From contig PLTA01000021.1 in the NCBI GenBank assembly GCA_003164295.1, positions 34,908-88,702 on the forward strand: a DNA stretch of 53,795 nt, written 5' to 3'. The notes under the pieces are model-generated. The model ran no database searches, was not told the DNA's origin, and worked only from the letters and a program-made list of their open reading frames with translations. Source of the DNA: Candidatus Bathyarchaeota archaeon. Its GTDB lineage: Archaea > Thermoproteota > Bathyarchaeia > Bathyarchaeales > Bathycorpusculaceae. Within the stretch, counting starts at the first letter, position 1. The number at the start of each line of letters is the position of its first letter. The translations under genes were made by a program, and so were the position numbers. This document shows positions 43,816 to 52,344 of this stretch, one piece after another.

Positions 43816-44073
43816 ATGCATAAAACAAATGTTAAGAAACAGTTAGAAAGAAATAGAAAAAGTCAGAAAATTAAAATTCCCAAAATGATAATTTTGGAAG
43901 ATTGTTTGAACGATAAAAAAATTGGCGAATTCATCTCTATGTCGACTCGAGTCGAAGTCATGGGTAAGATAAAAGGAGAATTGGAAGTTCATCTTGTCCC
44001 CGATATAGAGAAGGGCGAAATCATAATTGATTTATTCGGCAACGGAAGCTTCCAATTAAATGACATCTATTAG
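43816..44073 (+). CDS. Small provirus protein, unknown
   Basis: About 85 residues from the ATG at 43816. It has a very basic N-terminus (KTNVKKQLERNRKSQKIKIPK) and a beta-rich remainder (VEVMGKIKGELEVHLVPD). No family recognised. It lies directly after the provirus operators and could be a small DNA-binding or recombination accessory. The upstream extension of eight codons is less likely, as no ribosome site precedes it. Confidence 0.45.
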   Translation: MHKTNVKKQLERNRKSQKIKIPKMIILEDCLNDKKIGEFISMSTRVEVMGKIKGELEVHLVPDIEKGEIIIDLFGNGSFQLNDIY

Positions 44074-44122
44074 AACAAAATCTTGAACATAAAGAGTTTA
44101 AACTAAAATAAGGTAATACATC

Positions 44123-44575
44123 ATGAGACGAAATATATGCTTTACTTCTTCGGTAGAAAGGCGAATGTCTAACCTTCGAAAAACTATCGCTGATCTTCCT
44201 CATAAGCCTAACATCGATGCACAAATTCTTAGAAACGAGTGGATCAGCCAGCTTGATTCATTGTTTAGGATGGCTATGTCGATTTCTACGGGCAGGGTCG
44301 ATCAACAAGAAGTTCAGAATATGCCGAAGGATATATCGCCGAAAGAGCGGCAGTTGTGGGCTCATGTAGCTGCTCATACTGCTGAGGTTATGGGTAATTT
44401 GGCAAAAGGGTTTGAAGAGCGACAGTTTGATGACGATTTAGCTAAATTGGAGAAGTTAGTGGATGACATCAAGATTCTTCAGGATCAAGCAGATCAACAA
44501 CAAAATACAACAAAAGACGGAAAAACTGAAATCAAACATGATGCAACAGAAACCACAAAAGTTAATGATTCCTGA
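44123..44575 (+). CDS. Possible terminase small subunit or packaging accessory
   Basis: A 150-residue mostly helical protein (WISQLDSLFRMAMSISTGR, KERQLWAHVAAHTAEVMGN) with a charged low-complexity tail (DQADQQQNTTKDGKTE). It directly precedes and overlaps the terminase large subunit gene by 38 bases, the usual place of the small subunit. No domain match is claimed, so the call rests on position and size. Confidence 0.5.
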   Translation: MRRNICFTSSVERRMSNLRKTIADLPHKPNIDAQILRNEWISQLDSLFRMAMSISTGRVDQQEVQNMPKDISPKERQLWAHVAAHTAEVMGNLAKGFEERQFDDDLAKLEKLVDDIKILQDQADQQQNTTKDGKTEIKHDATETTKVNDS

Positions 44576-45866
44576 TGATCCTGTTGTTTTTTCAAGAGAT
44601 TTTTTGGCTTTATTGCAAAGGATTACCAGGCTGGGCTTCTTCGGGATGAGAGCAAGCGTATTGCGGTTCGCTGGAGCAGGCAAGGAGGAAAAACCACTTG
44701 TATAGCATTAAGGGCAATCTCGTTTGCACTCAACAAGCCCAAAACAGTAACACTTGTTGTTGCGCCAACCTTGCGTCAAAGCATGATTATAAGTGATCGC
44801 ATTCAAGATTTTCTCCTGAGTTTACCTAAAGAGACGAGATTACAGCTTGTTGAACGCATGCAACGTACAACCATCCGTTTTCAGAATGGTAGCCGAATAG
44901 TTTGCTTTGCCAAATAGCCCGCAATTGCTTCGAGGATACACTGCAAACCAAGTTATTACTGATGAATCAGCATTTTTCAAAGATGATAGATTAGTCTTCT
45001 ACAATGTACTCTATCCAATGCTTTCCACAACCGATGGAACATTAATCGCTAGCAGCACCCCTTGGAGCAAAGATAGTGTTTTCTACCGTATGTGCCAAGC
45101 ACCAGAATTCAGCAAGCACGTTACAACATGTGAAGACGTTGTCCGAAGCGGTTTGGTTAAACAAAGTTTTATCGATGAAATGAGAAATCAATTGCCATTT
45201 GAGCGATTTCAGCGGGAATTCATGGCTGAATTTGTCGAAGACATTGATGCATGGTTAACACAAAGTCTGATTGTCTCTTGCATTGACAGTCAACTCACTT
45301 TCTTTGATTTTCAGGTAACCCCTGTCGGAGAATTTTATATTGGGGTTGATTTTGGAAAGGAACATGACTTTAGCGTTGTAGTAATAATTCAGAAACAAGG
45401 TTCCATTCTAAAGGTAGTTCATGTTCACCGTTTTCCATTGCACACAGAATATGCTAGCGTCATTGGCTACATCAAAAGCCTTCAAGACCGCTGGAGAACA
45501 ATCCGAGCAATATATTCTGACATAACCGGAGTGGGTAATTATATTGTTGAAGACATGTTTCGAAGCGGTATTCGAGGCGTAATCGGAGTTAACTTTACAG
45601 TCAAATCAAAAGAAGAGATGGCCACTATTCTTAGAAAAAAAATGCGCAATGGAGAAATAAAAATTCCTTACATTCCCACAAGAAAGCTCGATGATATTGA
45701 TTTAACGGCTGAATTGAACGTAGAGAAGTTTGAGCTTATGAAAACGGGTCACTTGCGTTTCAGTCACCCTGAAGGTGGACATGACGATGTGTTCTGGAGC
45801 CTTGCACTTGGTGTTTACGGTGCCGTAAAGGCTCCGTTGCCAGGTGTGGGCGCCGTTATGGGATAG
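44538..45866 (+). pseudogene. terL: Terminase large subunit (TerL), two frameshifts
   Basis: ATPase and nuclease that packages viral DNA. It reads ATG (44538) through DPVVFSRDF. One T is missing in the T-run at 44600-44605, after which AKDYQAGLL and the Walker A RWSRQGGKTT appear. A second break (extra T at 44905-44907) leads into LRGYTANQVITDESAFF, the Walker B with its catalytic Glu. The open part 44907-45866 carries the RNase H-like nuclease: GVDFGKEHDFSVV, IYSDITG and GGHDDVFW supply the acidic metal ligands. Both breaks are in homopolymers, so sequence error cannot be excluded, but neighbouring damage favours decay. Confidence 0.88.
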
Positions 45867-45949
45867 TACTGTAATTTGATGGTGTTCTCTAAATCTCTCA
45901 GGCTTTTCTCAAAATTTCTTAGTAACTTTATGGGAATAGGTAGATAATT

Positions 45950-46162
45950 ATGGATGTTCCTGAAAATGAAAAAGAACTCTTTAGTGCAGACGACAGATCA
46001 ACTGATCCCAACAAAAAGATGGTACACGTGTTAGGGGTTGAAGTAACTGCGAAGCCTGCTGACCTACGCATTTACATTAATGGCAAAGATATTCTAGAGC
46101 ATTACGTTTTAGATACTCTGTTGATTACCGCAAAAAAGCCTCAGTTGAATGAATCTAAATAA
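45950..46162 (+). CDS. Small provirus protein between TerL and portal
   Basis: A 70-residue soluble acidic protein with KKMVHVLGVEVTAKPADLRI and YINGKDILEHYV. Not recognised. Its position between terminase and portal genes, on the same strand and with short gaps, makes it part of the packaging module. It is intact. Confidence 0.5.
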   Translation: MDVPENEKELFSADDRSTDPNKKMVHVLGVEVTAKPADLRIYINGKDILEHYVLDTLLITAKKPQLNESK

Positions 46163-46186
46163 TTGACAAGTTTTGGGTGATTTCCT

Positions 46187-46306
46187 ATGCCTGCTCGCAG
46201 TAGTATTAGTGTTTCTGGTACTGATCGCAATGTTTCTCCTGATGTTAGTAATCAGCAGATGCAAGAGCAAATTCACTTCGGTTGGCGTGGTGATGGCGAA
46301 CTCTAG
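46187..46306 (+). CDS. Short frame overlapping the portal start
   Basis: A 39-codon frame (MPARSSISVSGTDRNVSPDV and on) behind GGGTGA. It overlaps the portal start by 14 bases. It resembles the Ser-rich polar N-terminus that portal proteins often have, so it may be the true portal N-terminus separated by a frameshift near 46295. A separate micro-protein is the alternative. Confidence 0.4.
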   Translation: MPARSSISVSGTDRNVSPDVSNQQMQEQIHFGWRGDGEL

Positions 46307-47516
46307 TTATGTTAATACTAAGTATAAACAGAGAGGAAGTGGAGTTGGCTTTGTTTCTCAACCCAATACGGCAATTTGGGACCTAGTTTGGGGTGTTACG
46401 CCAATTGAAGATTTGGCAAAATACAAAGATTTAGCTACAAGAATTCCCTATATTGCTGCCTCTATTCGTGTTAAAGCTAACATGGCTATCAGCAACGGGT
46501 TTGAGCTGGAAGGTGGCGAAGAGGACGTTCGCGTTTGGTTGATGGAGTGGTGCAATAAGCATAATTTTCTGCAGACTTTGCGTGTTGTTGCTTGGGATAT
46601 GATGGTTTATGGTAATGCTTACCAAGAGCTTTGCAGTGATGAGAATGTGCCTCCTGAACTGTGGTGGCTTAAAGGGCTAGATCCATGCCACATGCGGGTT
46701 CGCCGAGACGAATATGGTAACGTCTTTGGATATATTCAATTGCTGACTTTCCCGCCTGTGCCTTTTACAGCTCAGGAAATCATGCATTTCAAAAATGAGC
46801 CGAAGAGTAACTGGTATGAAGCTATTTACGGTACTAGCGAAATTAGGCCGTTGTTGTTAAACCAAAAATATATTGATTCTTATGAACAGGATATGGCAAC
46901 TATTGTTTACAGCTACCCGCCACCCGCATGCTATGGAAGACGATTAGTGCTTCCACGCATGACAATCAAGGAACTTAATGAAAAATTGTGCATAATCAAT
47001 AGAATTGTTGTCCACCCAAAATATCGGACCATCGGTTTAGGGGCTAAACTAATTCGTGAAACCCTCCCGCTCGCAGGAACAGCATACGTTGAGATGATTG
47101 CAGTTATGGCTAAGTATAATCCTTTTGCAGAAAAAGCAGGTATGCAAAAAATTTCGCCGCAGCAGTCAGTAGATAGCGTTTCGGGAATTTCTGAAGTGCT
47201 TTCAGAGTTGGGTTTTGACTTACAACTCTTAGGAAGCGAAAGATATGTCAAAAATAAACTTAAATTAACACCCGACCAACTGAGTTTAGTAAAAAAAGCG
47301 TTTATAAAAAATAAACATCCAAGATTCAAAAAAGAGTTTACAATTGGTCGGCATCAACCCTTCGGAAGCACTAGCGACTTCAATAAAGCCGTACAAAATG
47401 CTGATTTAAATAAAATCGCTAAGCTGATAAAACTTTTTGGAGTTTTACTTCAAACCAAGGTTTACCTATTTTGGTCTGCCCCTTTTGAAAAAAAGGAAAA
47501 CCCCATAACCCTTTGA
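46293..47516 (+). CDS. Chimeric portal protein fused to COG2401 acetyltransferase C-terminus
   Basis: From ATG 46293, about 205 residues are a head-tail portal N-terminus: WDLVWGVTPIEDLAKYKDLA, TRIPYIAASIRVKANMA and VVAWDMMVYGNAYQEL. Near 46905 the frame passes without interruption into a different protein. YPPPACYGRRLVLPRMTIKE, RIVVHPKYRTIGLGAKLIRE and VMAKYNPFAEKAGM are the GNAT-like part of COG2401, normally an ABC ATPase fused to an acetyltransferase. Its usual C-terminal tail (KHPRFKKEFTIGR, LLQTKVYLFW) follows. The portal C-terminus and the ATPase domain are both missing. A deletion between two genes explains this. An upstream extension to 46173 is an out-of-frame hydrophobic artefact. 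Confidence 0.85.
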   Translation: MANSSYVNTKYKQRGSGVGFVSQPNTAIWDLVWGVTPIEDLAKYKDLATRIPYIAASIRVKANMAISNGFELEGGEEDVRVWLMEWCNKHNFLQTLRVVAWDMMVYGNAYQELCSDENVPPELWWLKGLDPCHMRVRRDEYGNVFGYIQLLTFPPVPFTAQEIMHFKNEPKSNWYEAIYGTSEIRPLLLNQKYIDSYEQDMATIVYSYPPPACYGRRLVLPRMTIKELNEKLCIINRIVVHPKYRTIGLGAKLIRETLPLAGTAYVEMIAVMAKYNPFAEKAGMQKISPQQSVDSVSGISEVLSELGFDLQLLGSERYVKNKLKLTPDQLSLVKKAFIKNKHPRFKKEFTIGRHQPFGSTSDFNKAVQNADLNKIAKLIKLFGVLLQTKVYLFWSAPFEKKENPITL

Positions 47517-47676
47517 GAAGACGAAGGAGAATTGGTAGCTTGTTTGTTTAATGTTGAAATAACTAGTTAGTTAAGTCTACTCTTTTCTTAATTGTTACTA
47601 CGTTAATCCAGTGTCCAAACGCTTTTCCTTCTTGGGAGGCGGGAGAGGCGGGACAAAGAGGGAGAAAAATTATGAA

Positions 47677-48093
47677 ATGAATAAAGAATTCAGTCAAGAA
47701 CATATAATGAAAATTTGTTTAGCTCCAGAACTCTATCTGGTAATGACTAAATATCATGTTCAAAAAGAAATCGGCAAAACCTACGCTGGCCTACTATTGT
47801 TAACTAAAGCGCTATACCAGGAAGGGCTAATCTCGAAAGACGTGTATGAAAAATACATTTATCGGTATTCAAGGAAGCTTGTTCCAGAAGAGCAACCACA
47901 AAAACTATCATCCGAGCAGCAAAAAGAGAAGCAGAAACTTGATGAAAAAGCCAGATCATTTTCAATGGCTTTTAGTCAATGGAGTGATGATCACCCCGAT
48001 CCAGATTGGCGACAAAAATGGATTAGCCAAGCAGAAAAATGGCAAGACAAAATTCCAGAAGCTAAAGAGTTTTTGCGAAAAGTTGGGAAATAA
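47677..48093 (+). CDS. Hypothetical helical protein
   Basis: About 138 residues from ATG 47677, behind GAGGGAGA. A frame 22 codons longer starts in Gly-rich sequence and is less likely. The protein is helical and charged (YHVQKEIGKTYAGLLLLTKALYQ; QWSDDHPDPDWRQKWISQA), without membrane segments. The pattern resembles small archaeal proteins found beside proviruses, but no family is named. It lies just after the provirus remnant on the same strand. Confidence 0.6.
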   Translation: MNKEFSQEHIMKICLAPELYLVMTKYHVQKEIGKTYAGLLLLTKALYQEGLISKDVYEKYIYRYSRKLVPEEQPQKLSSEQQKEKQKLDEKARSFSMAFSQWSDDHPDPDWRQKWISQAEKWQDKIPEAKEFLRKVGK

Positions 48094-48265
48094 ATTTGGG
48101 TTATCGGTCCAAGAATTTGTCATTTTCAGCAATAGCTGTTAATATGATTCAAATTACCATCAACGGATCGTTTGTAACAAAGCCTAACTTCGTTTAGGTG
48201 CTCGCCATCTCCGATTGAATGGAGAAAGGATAACGGCACAAAAAAGAAAAAATATTTATGTTTAC

Positions 48266-48544
48266 CTATGTTGGTGGCGTTTTATTTTCTGATTGAATTT
48301 CGGCTGTGATTTCTTCGATGGGCTTAGGCGCCGGTGTAGTTGCCATTGTGTAGCCTATCCATGCGCCAATTCCTAAAATGGCGATAAATGCTACAGAAAT
48401 CAGAATCAAAACTGCATCGAGCCTAGTTGCCTGAGTGTTTAGGTTAAACAGTCCTGGATCAGCCACTAAAACTACGTAACCCAAAGCGACTATAACGCAT
48501 ACTGCGAGTATTGCTCCACCAATTCCTTGATCTTTACTAACCAT
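48266..48544 (-). CDS. Small two-helix membrane protein
   Basis: 92 residues with membrane helices at about 8-28 and 45-66 and a Pro/Glu-rich cytosolic tail (TPAPKPIEEITAEIQSE). The ATG follows AAGGATG-type sequence. A clear TATA box (TTTATATA on the minus strand, about 48594-48601) lies upstream, giving a short leader. No family recognised. Confidence 0.7.
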   Translation of the reverse strand: MVSKDQGIGGAILAVCVIVALGYVVLVADPGLFNLNTQATRLDAVLILISVAFIAILGIGAWIGYTMATTPAPKPIEEITAEIQSENKTPPT

Positions 48545-48593
48545 TCCAAATCATCCTTAATGTTTATACTTCCGAAAGGTAAATCGTAAAAAG

Positions 48594-48601
48594 TATATAA
48601 A
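48594..48601 (-). promoter_or_regulatory. TATA box of the 48544 gene
   Basis: TTTATATA read on the minus strand, preceded by A/T-rich sequence. Initiation would fall near 48571, 27 bases before the ATG. Confidence 0.6.
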
Positions 48602-49040
48602 TATTATTTCCAAAAAACAATCGCTACCTTCTTCAAGACACATTAACAAAATTATCATCAAGTATGTTTTTGCATAGTCACAATTAATCTAAGTAAAAAT
48701 CACAAAATTTGCCAGGCATTTTGATCCAAGTTTCTGAGATGGATGCAGTTTTACGGGAAAAGCGGTATCTTTGGATTTAAAATAAGATAAGGTTTGGTGT
48801 TGAAGTGGTTAACATATTCTTGGGGTTATGCCGTCGAATCCACAGTCGTAACTCATTATTTGTTTTATCCCATGTTTCTCTGTTAACGCTATAGATGTAC
48901 ATTCTGCGATTAGGAAATTAATGGATTATTAGAATCTTATGAAAAGAGATAATTATTCTCGGCATTCATAAATTTCGGGGTGTTTGGTTAATTCATCGAC
49001 AGACTTGTTTAACAATATATTGTCTCCAACTAGAAACTAA
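48602..49040. other. AT-rich intergenic region
   Basis: No gene, RNA or ordered repeat seen. Confidence 0.4.
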
Positions 49041-49153
49041 TTAGATAGGTACGCATACAGTTGAGCTTCTGAATCTTTTTTTGAATCCAAGGTCCTCAGA
49101 CGATGATTTCGACAGCTTCACATATAAGTTGGGTAACTTGCTAAGTTTCAGTG
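49041..49153 (-). pseudogene. Possible decayed hicA toxin
   Basis: Directly after hicB on the minus strand a frame of about 36 codons reads KLSKLPNLYVKLSKS and LGFKKRFRSSTV. It weakly echoes HicA (KLPxLxGKEVIKAL, LGF-x-RQ-GSH), lacks the catalytic His and has no proper start. Confidence 0.2.
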
Positions 49154-49351
49154 TTCATTTCTACCCCATTTATCCGCTACAGTTAAGGTTTCCAAGTAAA
49201 GATCTATTGCTTCTTTGGCGTTTTCCAAAACCTCGGCCAATATGTTACCTTGTGTATGACATCCAGGTAGAGTAGGCACTATAGCTACGTAACCGCCCGT
49301 TTCGTCTTCCAGAAGAACTACATCAAAGTCATGCATATAATTTGCCAACAT
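49148..49351 (-). CDS. hicB: HicB-family antitoxin-like protein
   Basis: About 67 residues from the ATG at 49351 (another at 49336), within a longer open frame. The HicB fold signature is YVAIVPTLPGCHTQGNILAE, then VLENAKEAIDLYLETL. HicB neutralises the HicA mRNA-interferase. Here only a doubtful trace of hicA follows, so it is probably an orphan. No DNA-binding extension is seen. Free-standing HicB-like proteins are common in archaea. Confidence 0.8.
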   Translation of the reverse strand: MLANYMHDFDVVLLEDETGGYVAIVPTLPGCHTQGNILAEVLENAKEAIDLYLETLTVADKWGRNEH

Positions 49352-49525
49352 GTTAATGCGATTATGGAAGATATAACAATTCTGATAAAAACAGGACAAA
49401 TATCAGCATGGGTTAAATTTGAAGTGAGAAATCTTCCAGGAGAAACTTTTATTAAAATATATTTATTGTTTTTTTAGCTGCTTACATCGGGAATGTTCAA
49501 TACTCCATAACATTTACACACTTAG

Positions 49526-49560
49526 GCACATATGCTTATAAGCACGTATACGCACATATG
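49526..49560 (+). promoter_or_regulatory. Repeated operator-like sites before the RHH gene
   Basis: GCACATATG (49526), GCACGTATA (49542) and GCACATATG (49552) precede a TATA-like GTTTATATTAA (49560-49570). Three similar sites next to a small DNA-binding gene suggest autoregulation. Confidence 0.5.
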
Positions 49561-49651
49561 TTTATATTAATAAGCGAACGAAAAGAGTAAAACGCTTTGC
49601 AATTGTTTGTTACTCGCTTATTTCGAAAAATAAAAAAACAAGTGACTAAAA

Positions 49652-49795
49652 ATGGGCCGAATTAACGTGGACATCTCAGATGAGATAGAAAAACAGCTAA
49701 GAATAAAAACAGTAGAAAGATTAGGCGGAAAAAAAGGCGACTTATCCAAAGCAGTTCAAGAAGCAGTAAGAACTTGGATCCACATCAAACAATAA
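49652..49795 (+). CDS. Ribbon-helix-helix DNA-binding protein
   Basis: 47 residues: a beta strand GRINVDISDEIEKQLRIKT, then a two-helix unit GDLSKAVQEAVRTWIHIK. This is the CopG/RHH fold, which binds DNA as a dimer through the strand. No ribosome site is apparent. TATA-like AT sequence near 49625-49635 would give a very short leader. No toxin gene is adjacent, so it is more likely a stand-alone regulator than an antitoxin. Confidence 0.8.
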   Translation: MGRINVDISDEIEKQLRIKTVERLGGKKGDLSKAVQEAVRTWIHIKQ

Positions 49796-50019
49796 CGTCG
49801 CCTCCTCAAAATCCTGGTAACTATATTATAAGAAGCCTAGTAAAGGCAGGGCAAGCCAGTTAGCCTGGAACTCCTCACATGAGGAATATGGGCAATCTAT
49901 CTGGAAAGATCCCTTTGCAAAATAGTTCAAAGCAAAGCTGAAACATTTATTGTTAACCAGCTCAGAAAGAAAATTCGAGAATGTTCTCAAGTTAATATTA
50001 ATTGAATGGAGTCAGAAAA
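49796..50019 (+). other. Possible structured leader of TFB
   Basis: GC-richer than its surroundings, with hairpins CCAG-TTAG-CCTGG-type (about 49858) and CCTC-ACAT-GAGG (49876-49887). It ends in GGAG (50008-50011), the ribosome site that selects the ATG at 50020. A regulatory leader or small RNA is possible. Confidence 0.35.
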
Positions 50020-50991
50020 ATGAGCATAACCCAAATTATAACTAAAGAAGTTCCAATAATTAATTCGCGCTTAGTTGATAAGTGCCCTGAATGTGCTAGT
50101 AAAAATCTAGTTCACGACAATGACACAGGCGAAACCATCTGTGGTGACTGTGGCTTAGTTGTTTATGAACAAATGATGGATAAAGGACCCGAATGGCGCG
50201 CTTTTACTTCAGAAGAAAAAGCTTCAAGAAGCCGCGTTGGCATGCCAACATCATATTCAATTTCTGACAAAGGATTATCTACAACCATCAGCCAAGTTGA
50301 CAGAGACGCCTTCGGAAGGAAATTGCCAATTTCAACTAGGTTGCAGATGTGGCGTCTTAGGAAATGGCAAATACGCAGTCGAGTACACTCATCCGTCGAC
50401 CGAAACCTTGCACAAGCAATGGCCGAACTTGAACGTCTATCCAGTAAGATTTCTATTTCACCGCCAATAAAAGAGAAAGCCGCCGTCGCTTACAGAAAAG
50501 CACTCGATAAAGGTTTAGTTCGAGGAAGATCAATCAACGCCATCGCCGCAGCCGCACTTTACGCTGCTTGCCGCAAAAGCGGTTCGCCCAGATCCCTTAG
50601 CGAAATCGCTAAAGCAAGTCTTGTTAGTAAAAAAGATCTTTCCCGATGCTATAGACTTCTGCTTCAAGAACTTGATTTTCATATGCCCGTTTCTGATCCG
50701 TTAACATACGTTTCAAAGATTGCCGAAAAAGCTGGAATATCTGGCAAAACACAAGGCACTGCTATAGCAATATTAAGAGAAGCTAGACAAAAAAGAGTTT
50801 CAGCAGGAAAAGACCCAATGGGATTAGCTGCAGCCGCACTCTACATCGCATGTTTGCAGAACACCGAGAAAAACACACAAAAAGACATCGCGGAAGCAGC
50901 TGGAGTCACAGAAGTTACAGTTAGAAATAGATACAAGGACCTAATAAAGCAGCTTCATATAGAAACACCCGACCGAAAAACTTGTGTATAG
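50020..50991 (+). CDS. tfb: Transcription initiation factor TFB
   Basis: Archaeal TFIIB, about 323 residues, which recruits RNA polymerase to TBP-bound promoters. It has the N-terminal zinc ribbon CPECASKNLVHDNDTGET and CGDCG, then the B-reader/linker GPEWRAFTSEEKASRSRVG. Two cyclin repeats follow (about 115-200 and 210-305), with INAIAAAALYAACRKSG and GLAAAALYIACLQ as repeat marks. GGAG eight bases before supports the ATG at 50020. An in-frame TTG six codons earlier is less likely. Full length and undamaged. Confidence 0.97.
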   Translation: MSITQIITKEVPIINSRLVDKCPECASKNLVHDNDTGETICGDCGLVVYEQMMDKGPEWRAFTSEEKASRSRVGMPTSYSISDKGLSTTISQVDRDAFGRKLPISTRLQMWRLRKWQIRSRVHSSVDRNLAQAMAELERLSSKISISPPIKEKAAVAYRKALDKGLVRGRSINAIAAAALYAACRKSGSPRSLSEIAKASLVSKKDLSRCYRLLLQELDFHMPVSDPLTYVSKIAEKAGISGKTQGTAIAILREARQKRVSAGKDPMGLAAAALYIACLQNTEKNTQKDIAEAAGVTEVTVRNRYKDLIKQLHIETPDRKTCV

Positions 50992-51298
50992 CTTCTTTGC
51001 ATTTTATGTTTTTTTTATAATTTTCAATAGAAGAAAGTTCCAACACAAGCTTAAATTTTCCAATATTAAAGTTACGAAGAAAAATTCATAACACCGAATC
51101 ACTTTCTTTAGCAGAGAGAAACTGAATTTTTACAGGCCAATGCTTGCTAAGCCAATTTCTAAACCTTTTTCAAAGCGTTTCATCATGTTCAGAACAGGCA
51201 ACTTTAGCATCAAAGAAAACCTTTAAGCCGGCAACTTGCAAGAAAAATACTTTGGTTCAAGAAAACAAAGTGTTTAAGCCAAAAATTAGTTTTTTCTA
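50992..51298. other. Intergenic region between TFB and VapC
   Basis: AT-rich with T-tracts just after the TFB stop (51008-51016), which fit archaeal T-run termination. Nothing else seen. Confidence 0.4.
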
Positions 51299-51679
51299 TT
51301 AGATCCATTCTGTTTCGATTTCTTTGATTTGCTCAAAATGTGGATCGTCTGTGATGCAGACTGCCTTGAGCATGGAGGCTGTGGCTGCAATTATGCTATC
51401 ACCCATCGAGAGATGGTATTTGTGTCTTAGCTCAGCGGATATCTGGGCTATTTGATTATCGACAGGGATTACTTCAAACTCTTCCTTTAAATGAGCCACT
51501 TGATTTTTCGCCGTTTCTCGAACTTCCCGTTTTAAGGCAAGATTGTAGATTTCATGTACAACTACTGCTGAAACATATCTTTTTCGCGCCCTATGTGCTC
51601 TTATCTTTTTGAGCAGCGACTCGTCTTTGGAGTAGTAAGAATCCACGAAAAACCTCGTGTCATATGCTGCTTTATTCAT
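51299..51679 (-). CDS. vapC: PIN-domain toxin (VapC-like)
   Basis: About 126 residues from ATG 51679, with an in-frame TTG at 51700 overlapping the antitoxin stop as TTGA. The PIN acidic residues are in DTRFFVDSYY, VVHEIYNLALK, and the C-terminal LSMGDSIIAATA and ITDDPHFEQIKEI. Presumed RNA-cleaving toxin paired with the AbrB antitoxin upstream. No damage seen. Confidence 0.9.
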   Translation of the reverse strand: MNKAAYDTRFFVDSYYSKDESLLKKIRAHRARKRYVSAVVVHEIYNLALKREVRETAKNQVAHLKEEFEVIPVDNQIAQISAELRHKYHLSMGDSIIAATASMLKAVCITDDPHFEQIKEIETEWI

Positions 51680-51696
51680 CTTCATGCCTGAGCTTG

Positions 51697-51903
51697 TCAA
51701 GTTCTTTTTTTTACTTCCTCAGGGGTTCCAAACTCGGAATATGCACCCAACATATCCCAAAATGACTTTTTAGGTTTTAATATTATGCTGTCCTCTGTTT
51801 CAATTAATTGAAGCTTGGTGCCTTCTTCTATCTTGAACTTTTTACGAGTTTTTGCTGGAATAGTAGTCTGCCCTTTCTTTTTTACGACAATTTCATTTTC
51901 CAA
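51697..51903 (-). CDS. vapB: AbrB-family antitoxin (VapB-like)
   Basis: 68 residues with VVKKKGQTTIPAKTRKKFKI and the strand SIILKPK, the AbrB swapped-hairpin core, then a toxin-binding tail (WDMLGAYSEFGTPEEVKK). First gene of a coupled VapBC operon, and probably autorepressing. Distinct in sequence from the pair at 15567-16263, so this genome carries several such modules. Confidence 0.9.
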   Translation of the reverse strand: MENEIVVKKKGQTTIPAKTRKKFKIEEGTKLQLIETEDSIILKPKKSFWDMLGAYSEFGTPEEVKKRT

Positions 51904-52344
51904 CTTTTGTCCCTGTAAGAATTTATTTGAGTATCACACTTAAATATTTTCACACTTCCCAAAACTATTTCTCCATGGGGTAACTTATTGCTTATTCCAC
52001 TGAAAACTAAAAATCAAAAACCGCGTGCGTAAGAAGAACCTGACTGGCAACATTGCCTGTATAGTCACGACTAACTGAATAAAAGTTACAAAAATTGTCG
52101 CGTTGCAAGGCGTTTTTTGCGATGCACCTTCACGATTAAGGTGGAAAAATTAGCAGGCGGTTTTGCAAGAAGTTGCGGTTTAAGTGGGTTGATCGGGTTG
52201 AAAGTCGGCTATTTCGTTGGATTTTGTTAAATCTTGGAGTATTGGGTTTATTTTGTCAGTTTATTTTGCAATGTTAGAGCGGGAAAATGGCTAGTTTATT
52301 TTGCGGTTTGGTATCGAGATCTTCAAGATAACTGATAGCCTTTT
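51904..52344. other. Intergenic region
   Basis: The start should hold the VapBC promoter on the minus strand (TATA-like TTTAAGTGT near 51938-51946). One small hairpin, CACCTT-CACGATT-AAGGTG, lies near 52124-52142. No gene seen. Confidence 0.35.

Larger units (their letters stand above)
43629..47516 (+). mobile_element. Degraded head-tail provirus remnant
   Basis: Operators, small early genes, a likely terminase small subunit, a frameshifted terminase large subunit, and a truncated portal fused to host-like sequence, all on one strand in the packaging-module order of tailed viruses. No capsid, protease, tail or integrase gene is seen. tRNA-like 3' fragments lie to its left. Confidence 0.65.

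Noticed and set aside
46173..46292. Hydrophobic N-terminal extension of the portal protein
   Set aside because: It is the out-of-frame reading of a polar Ser-rich segment. The portal begins at 46293.
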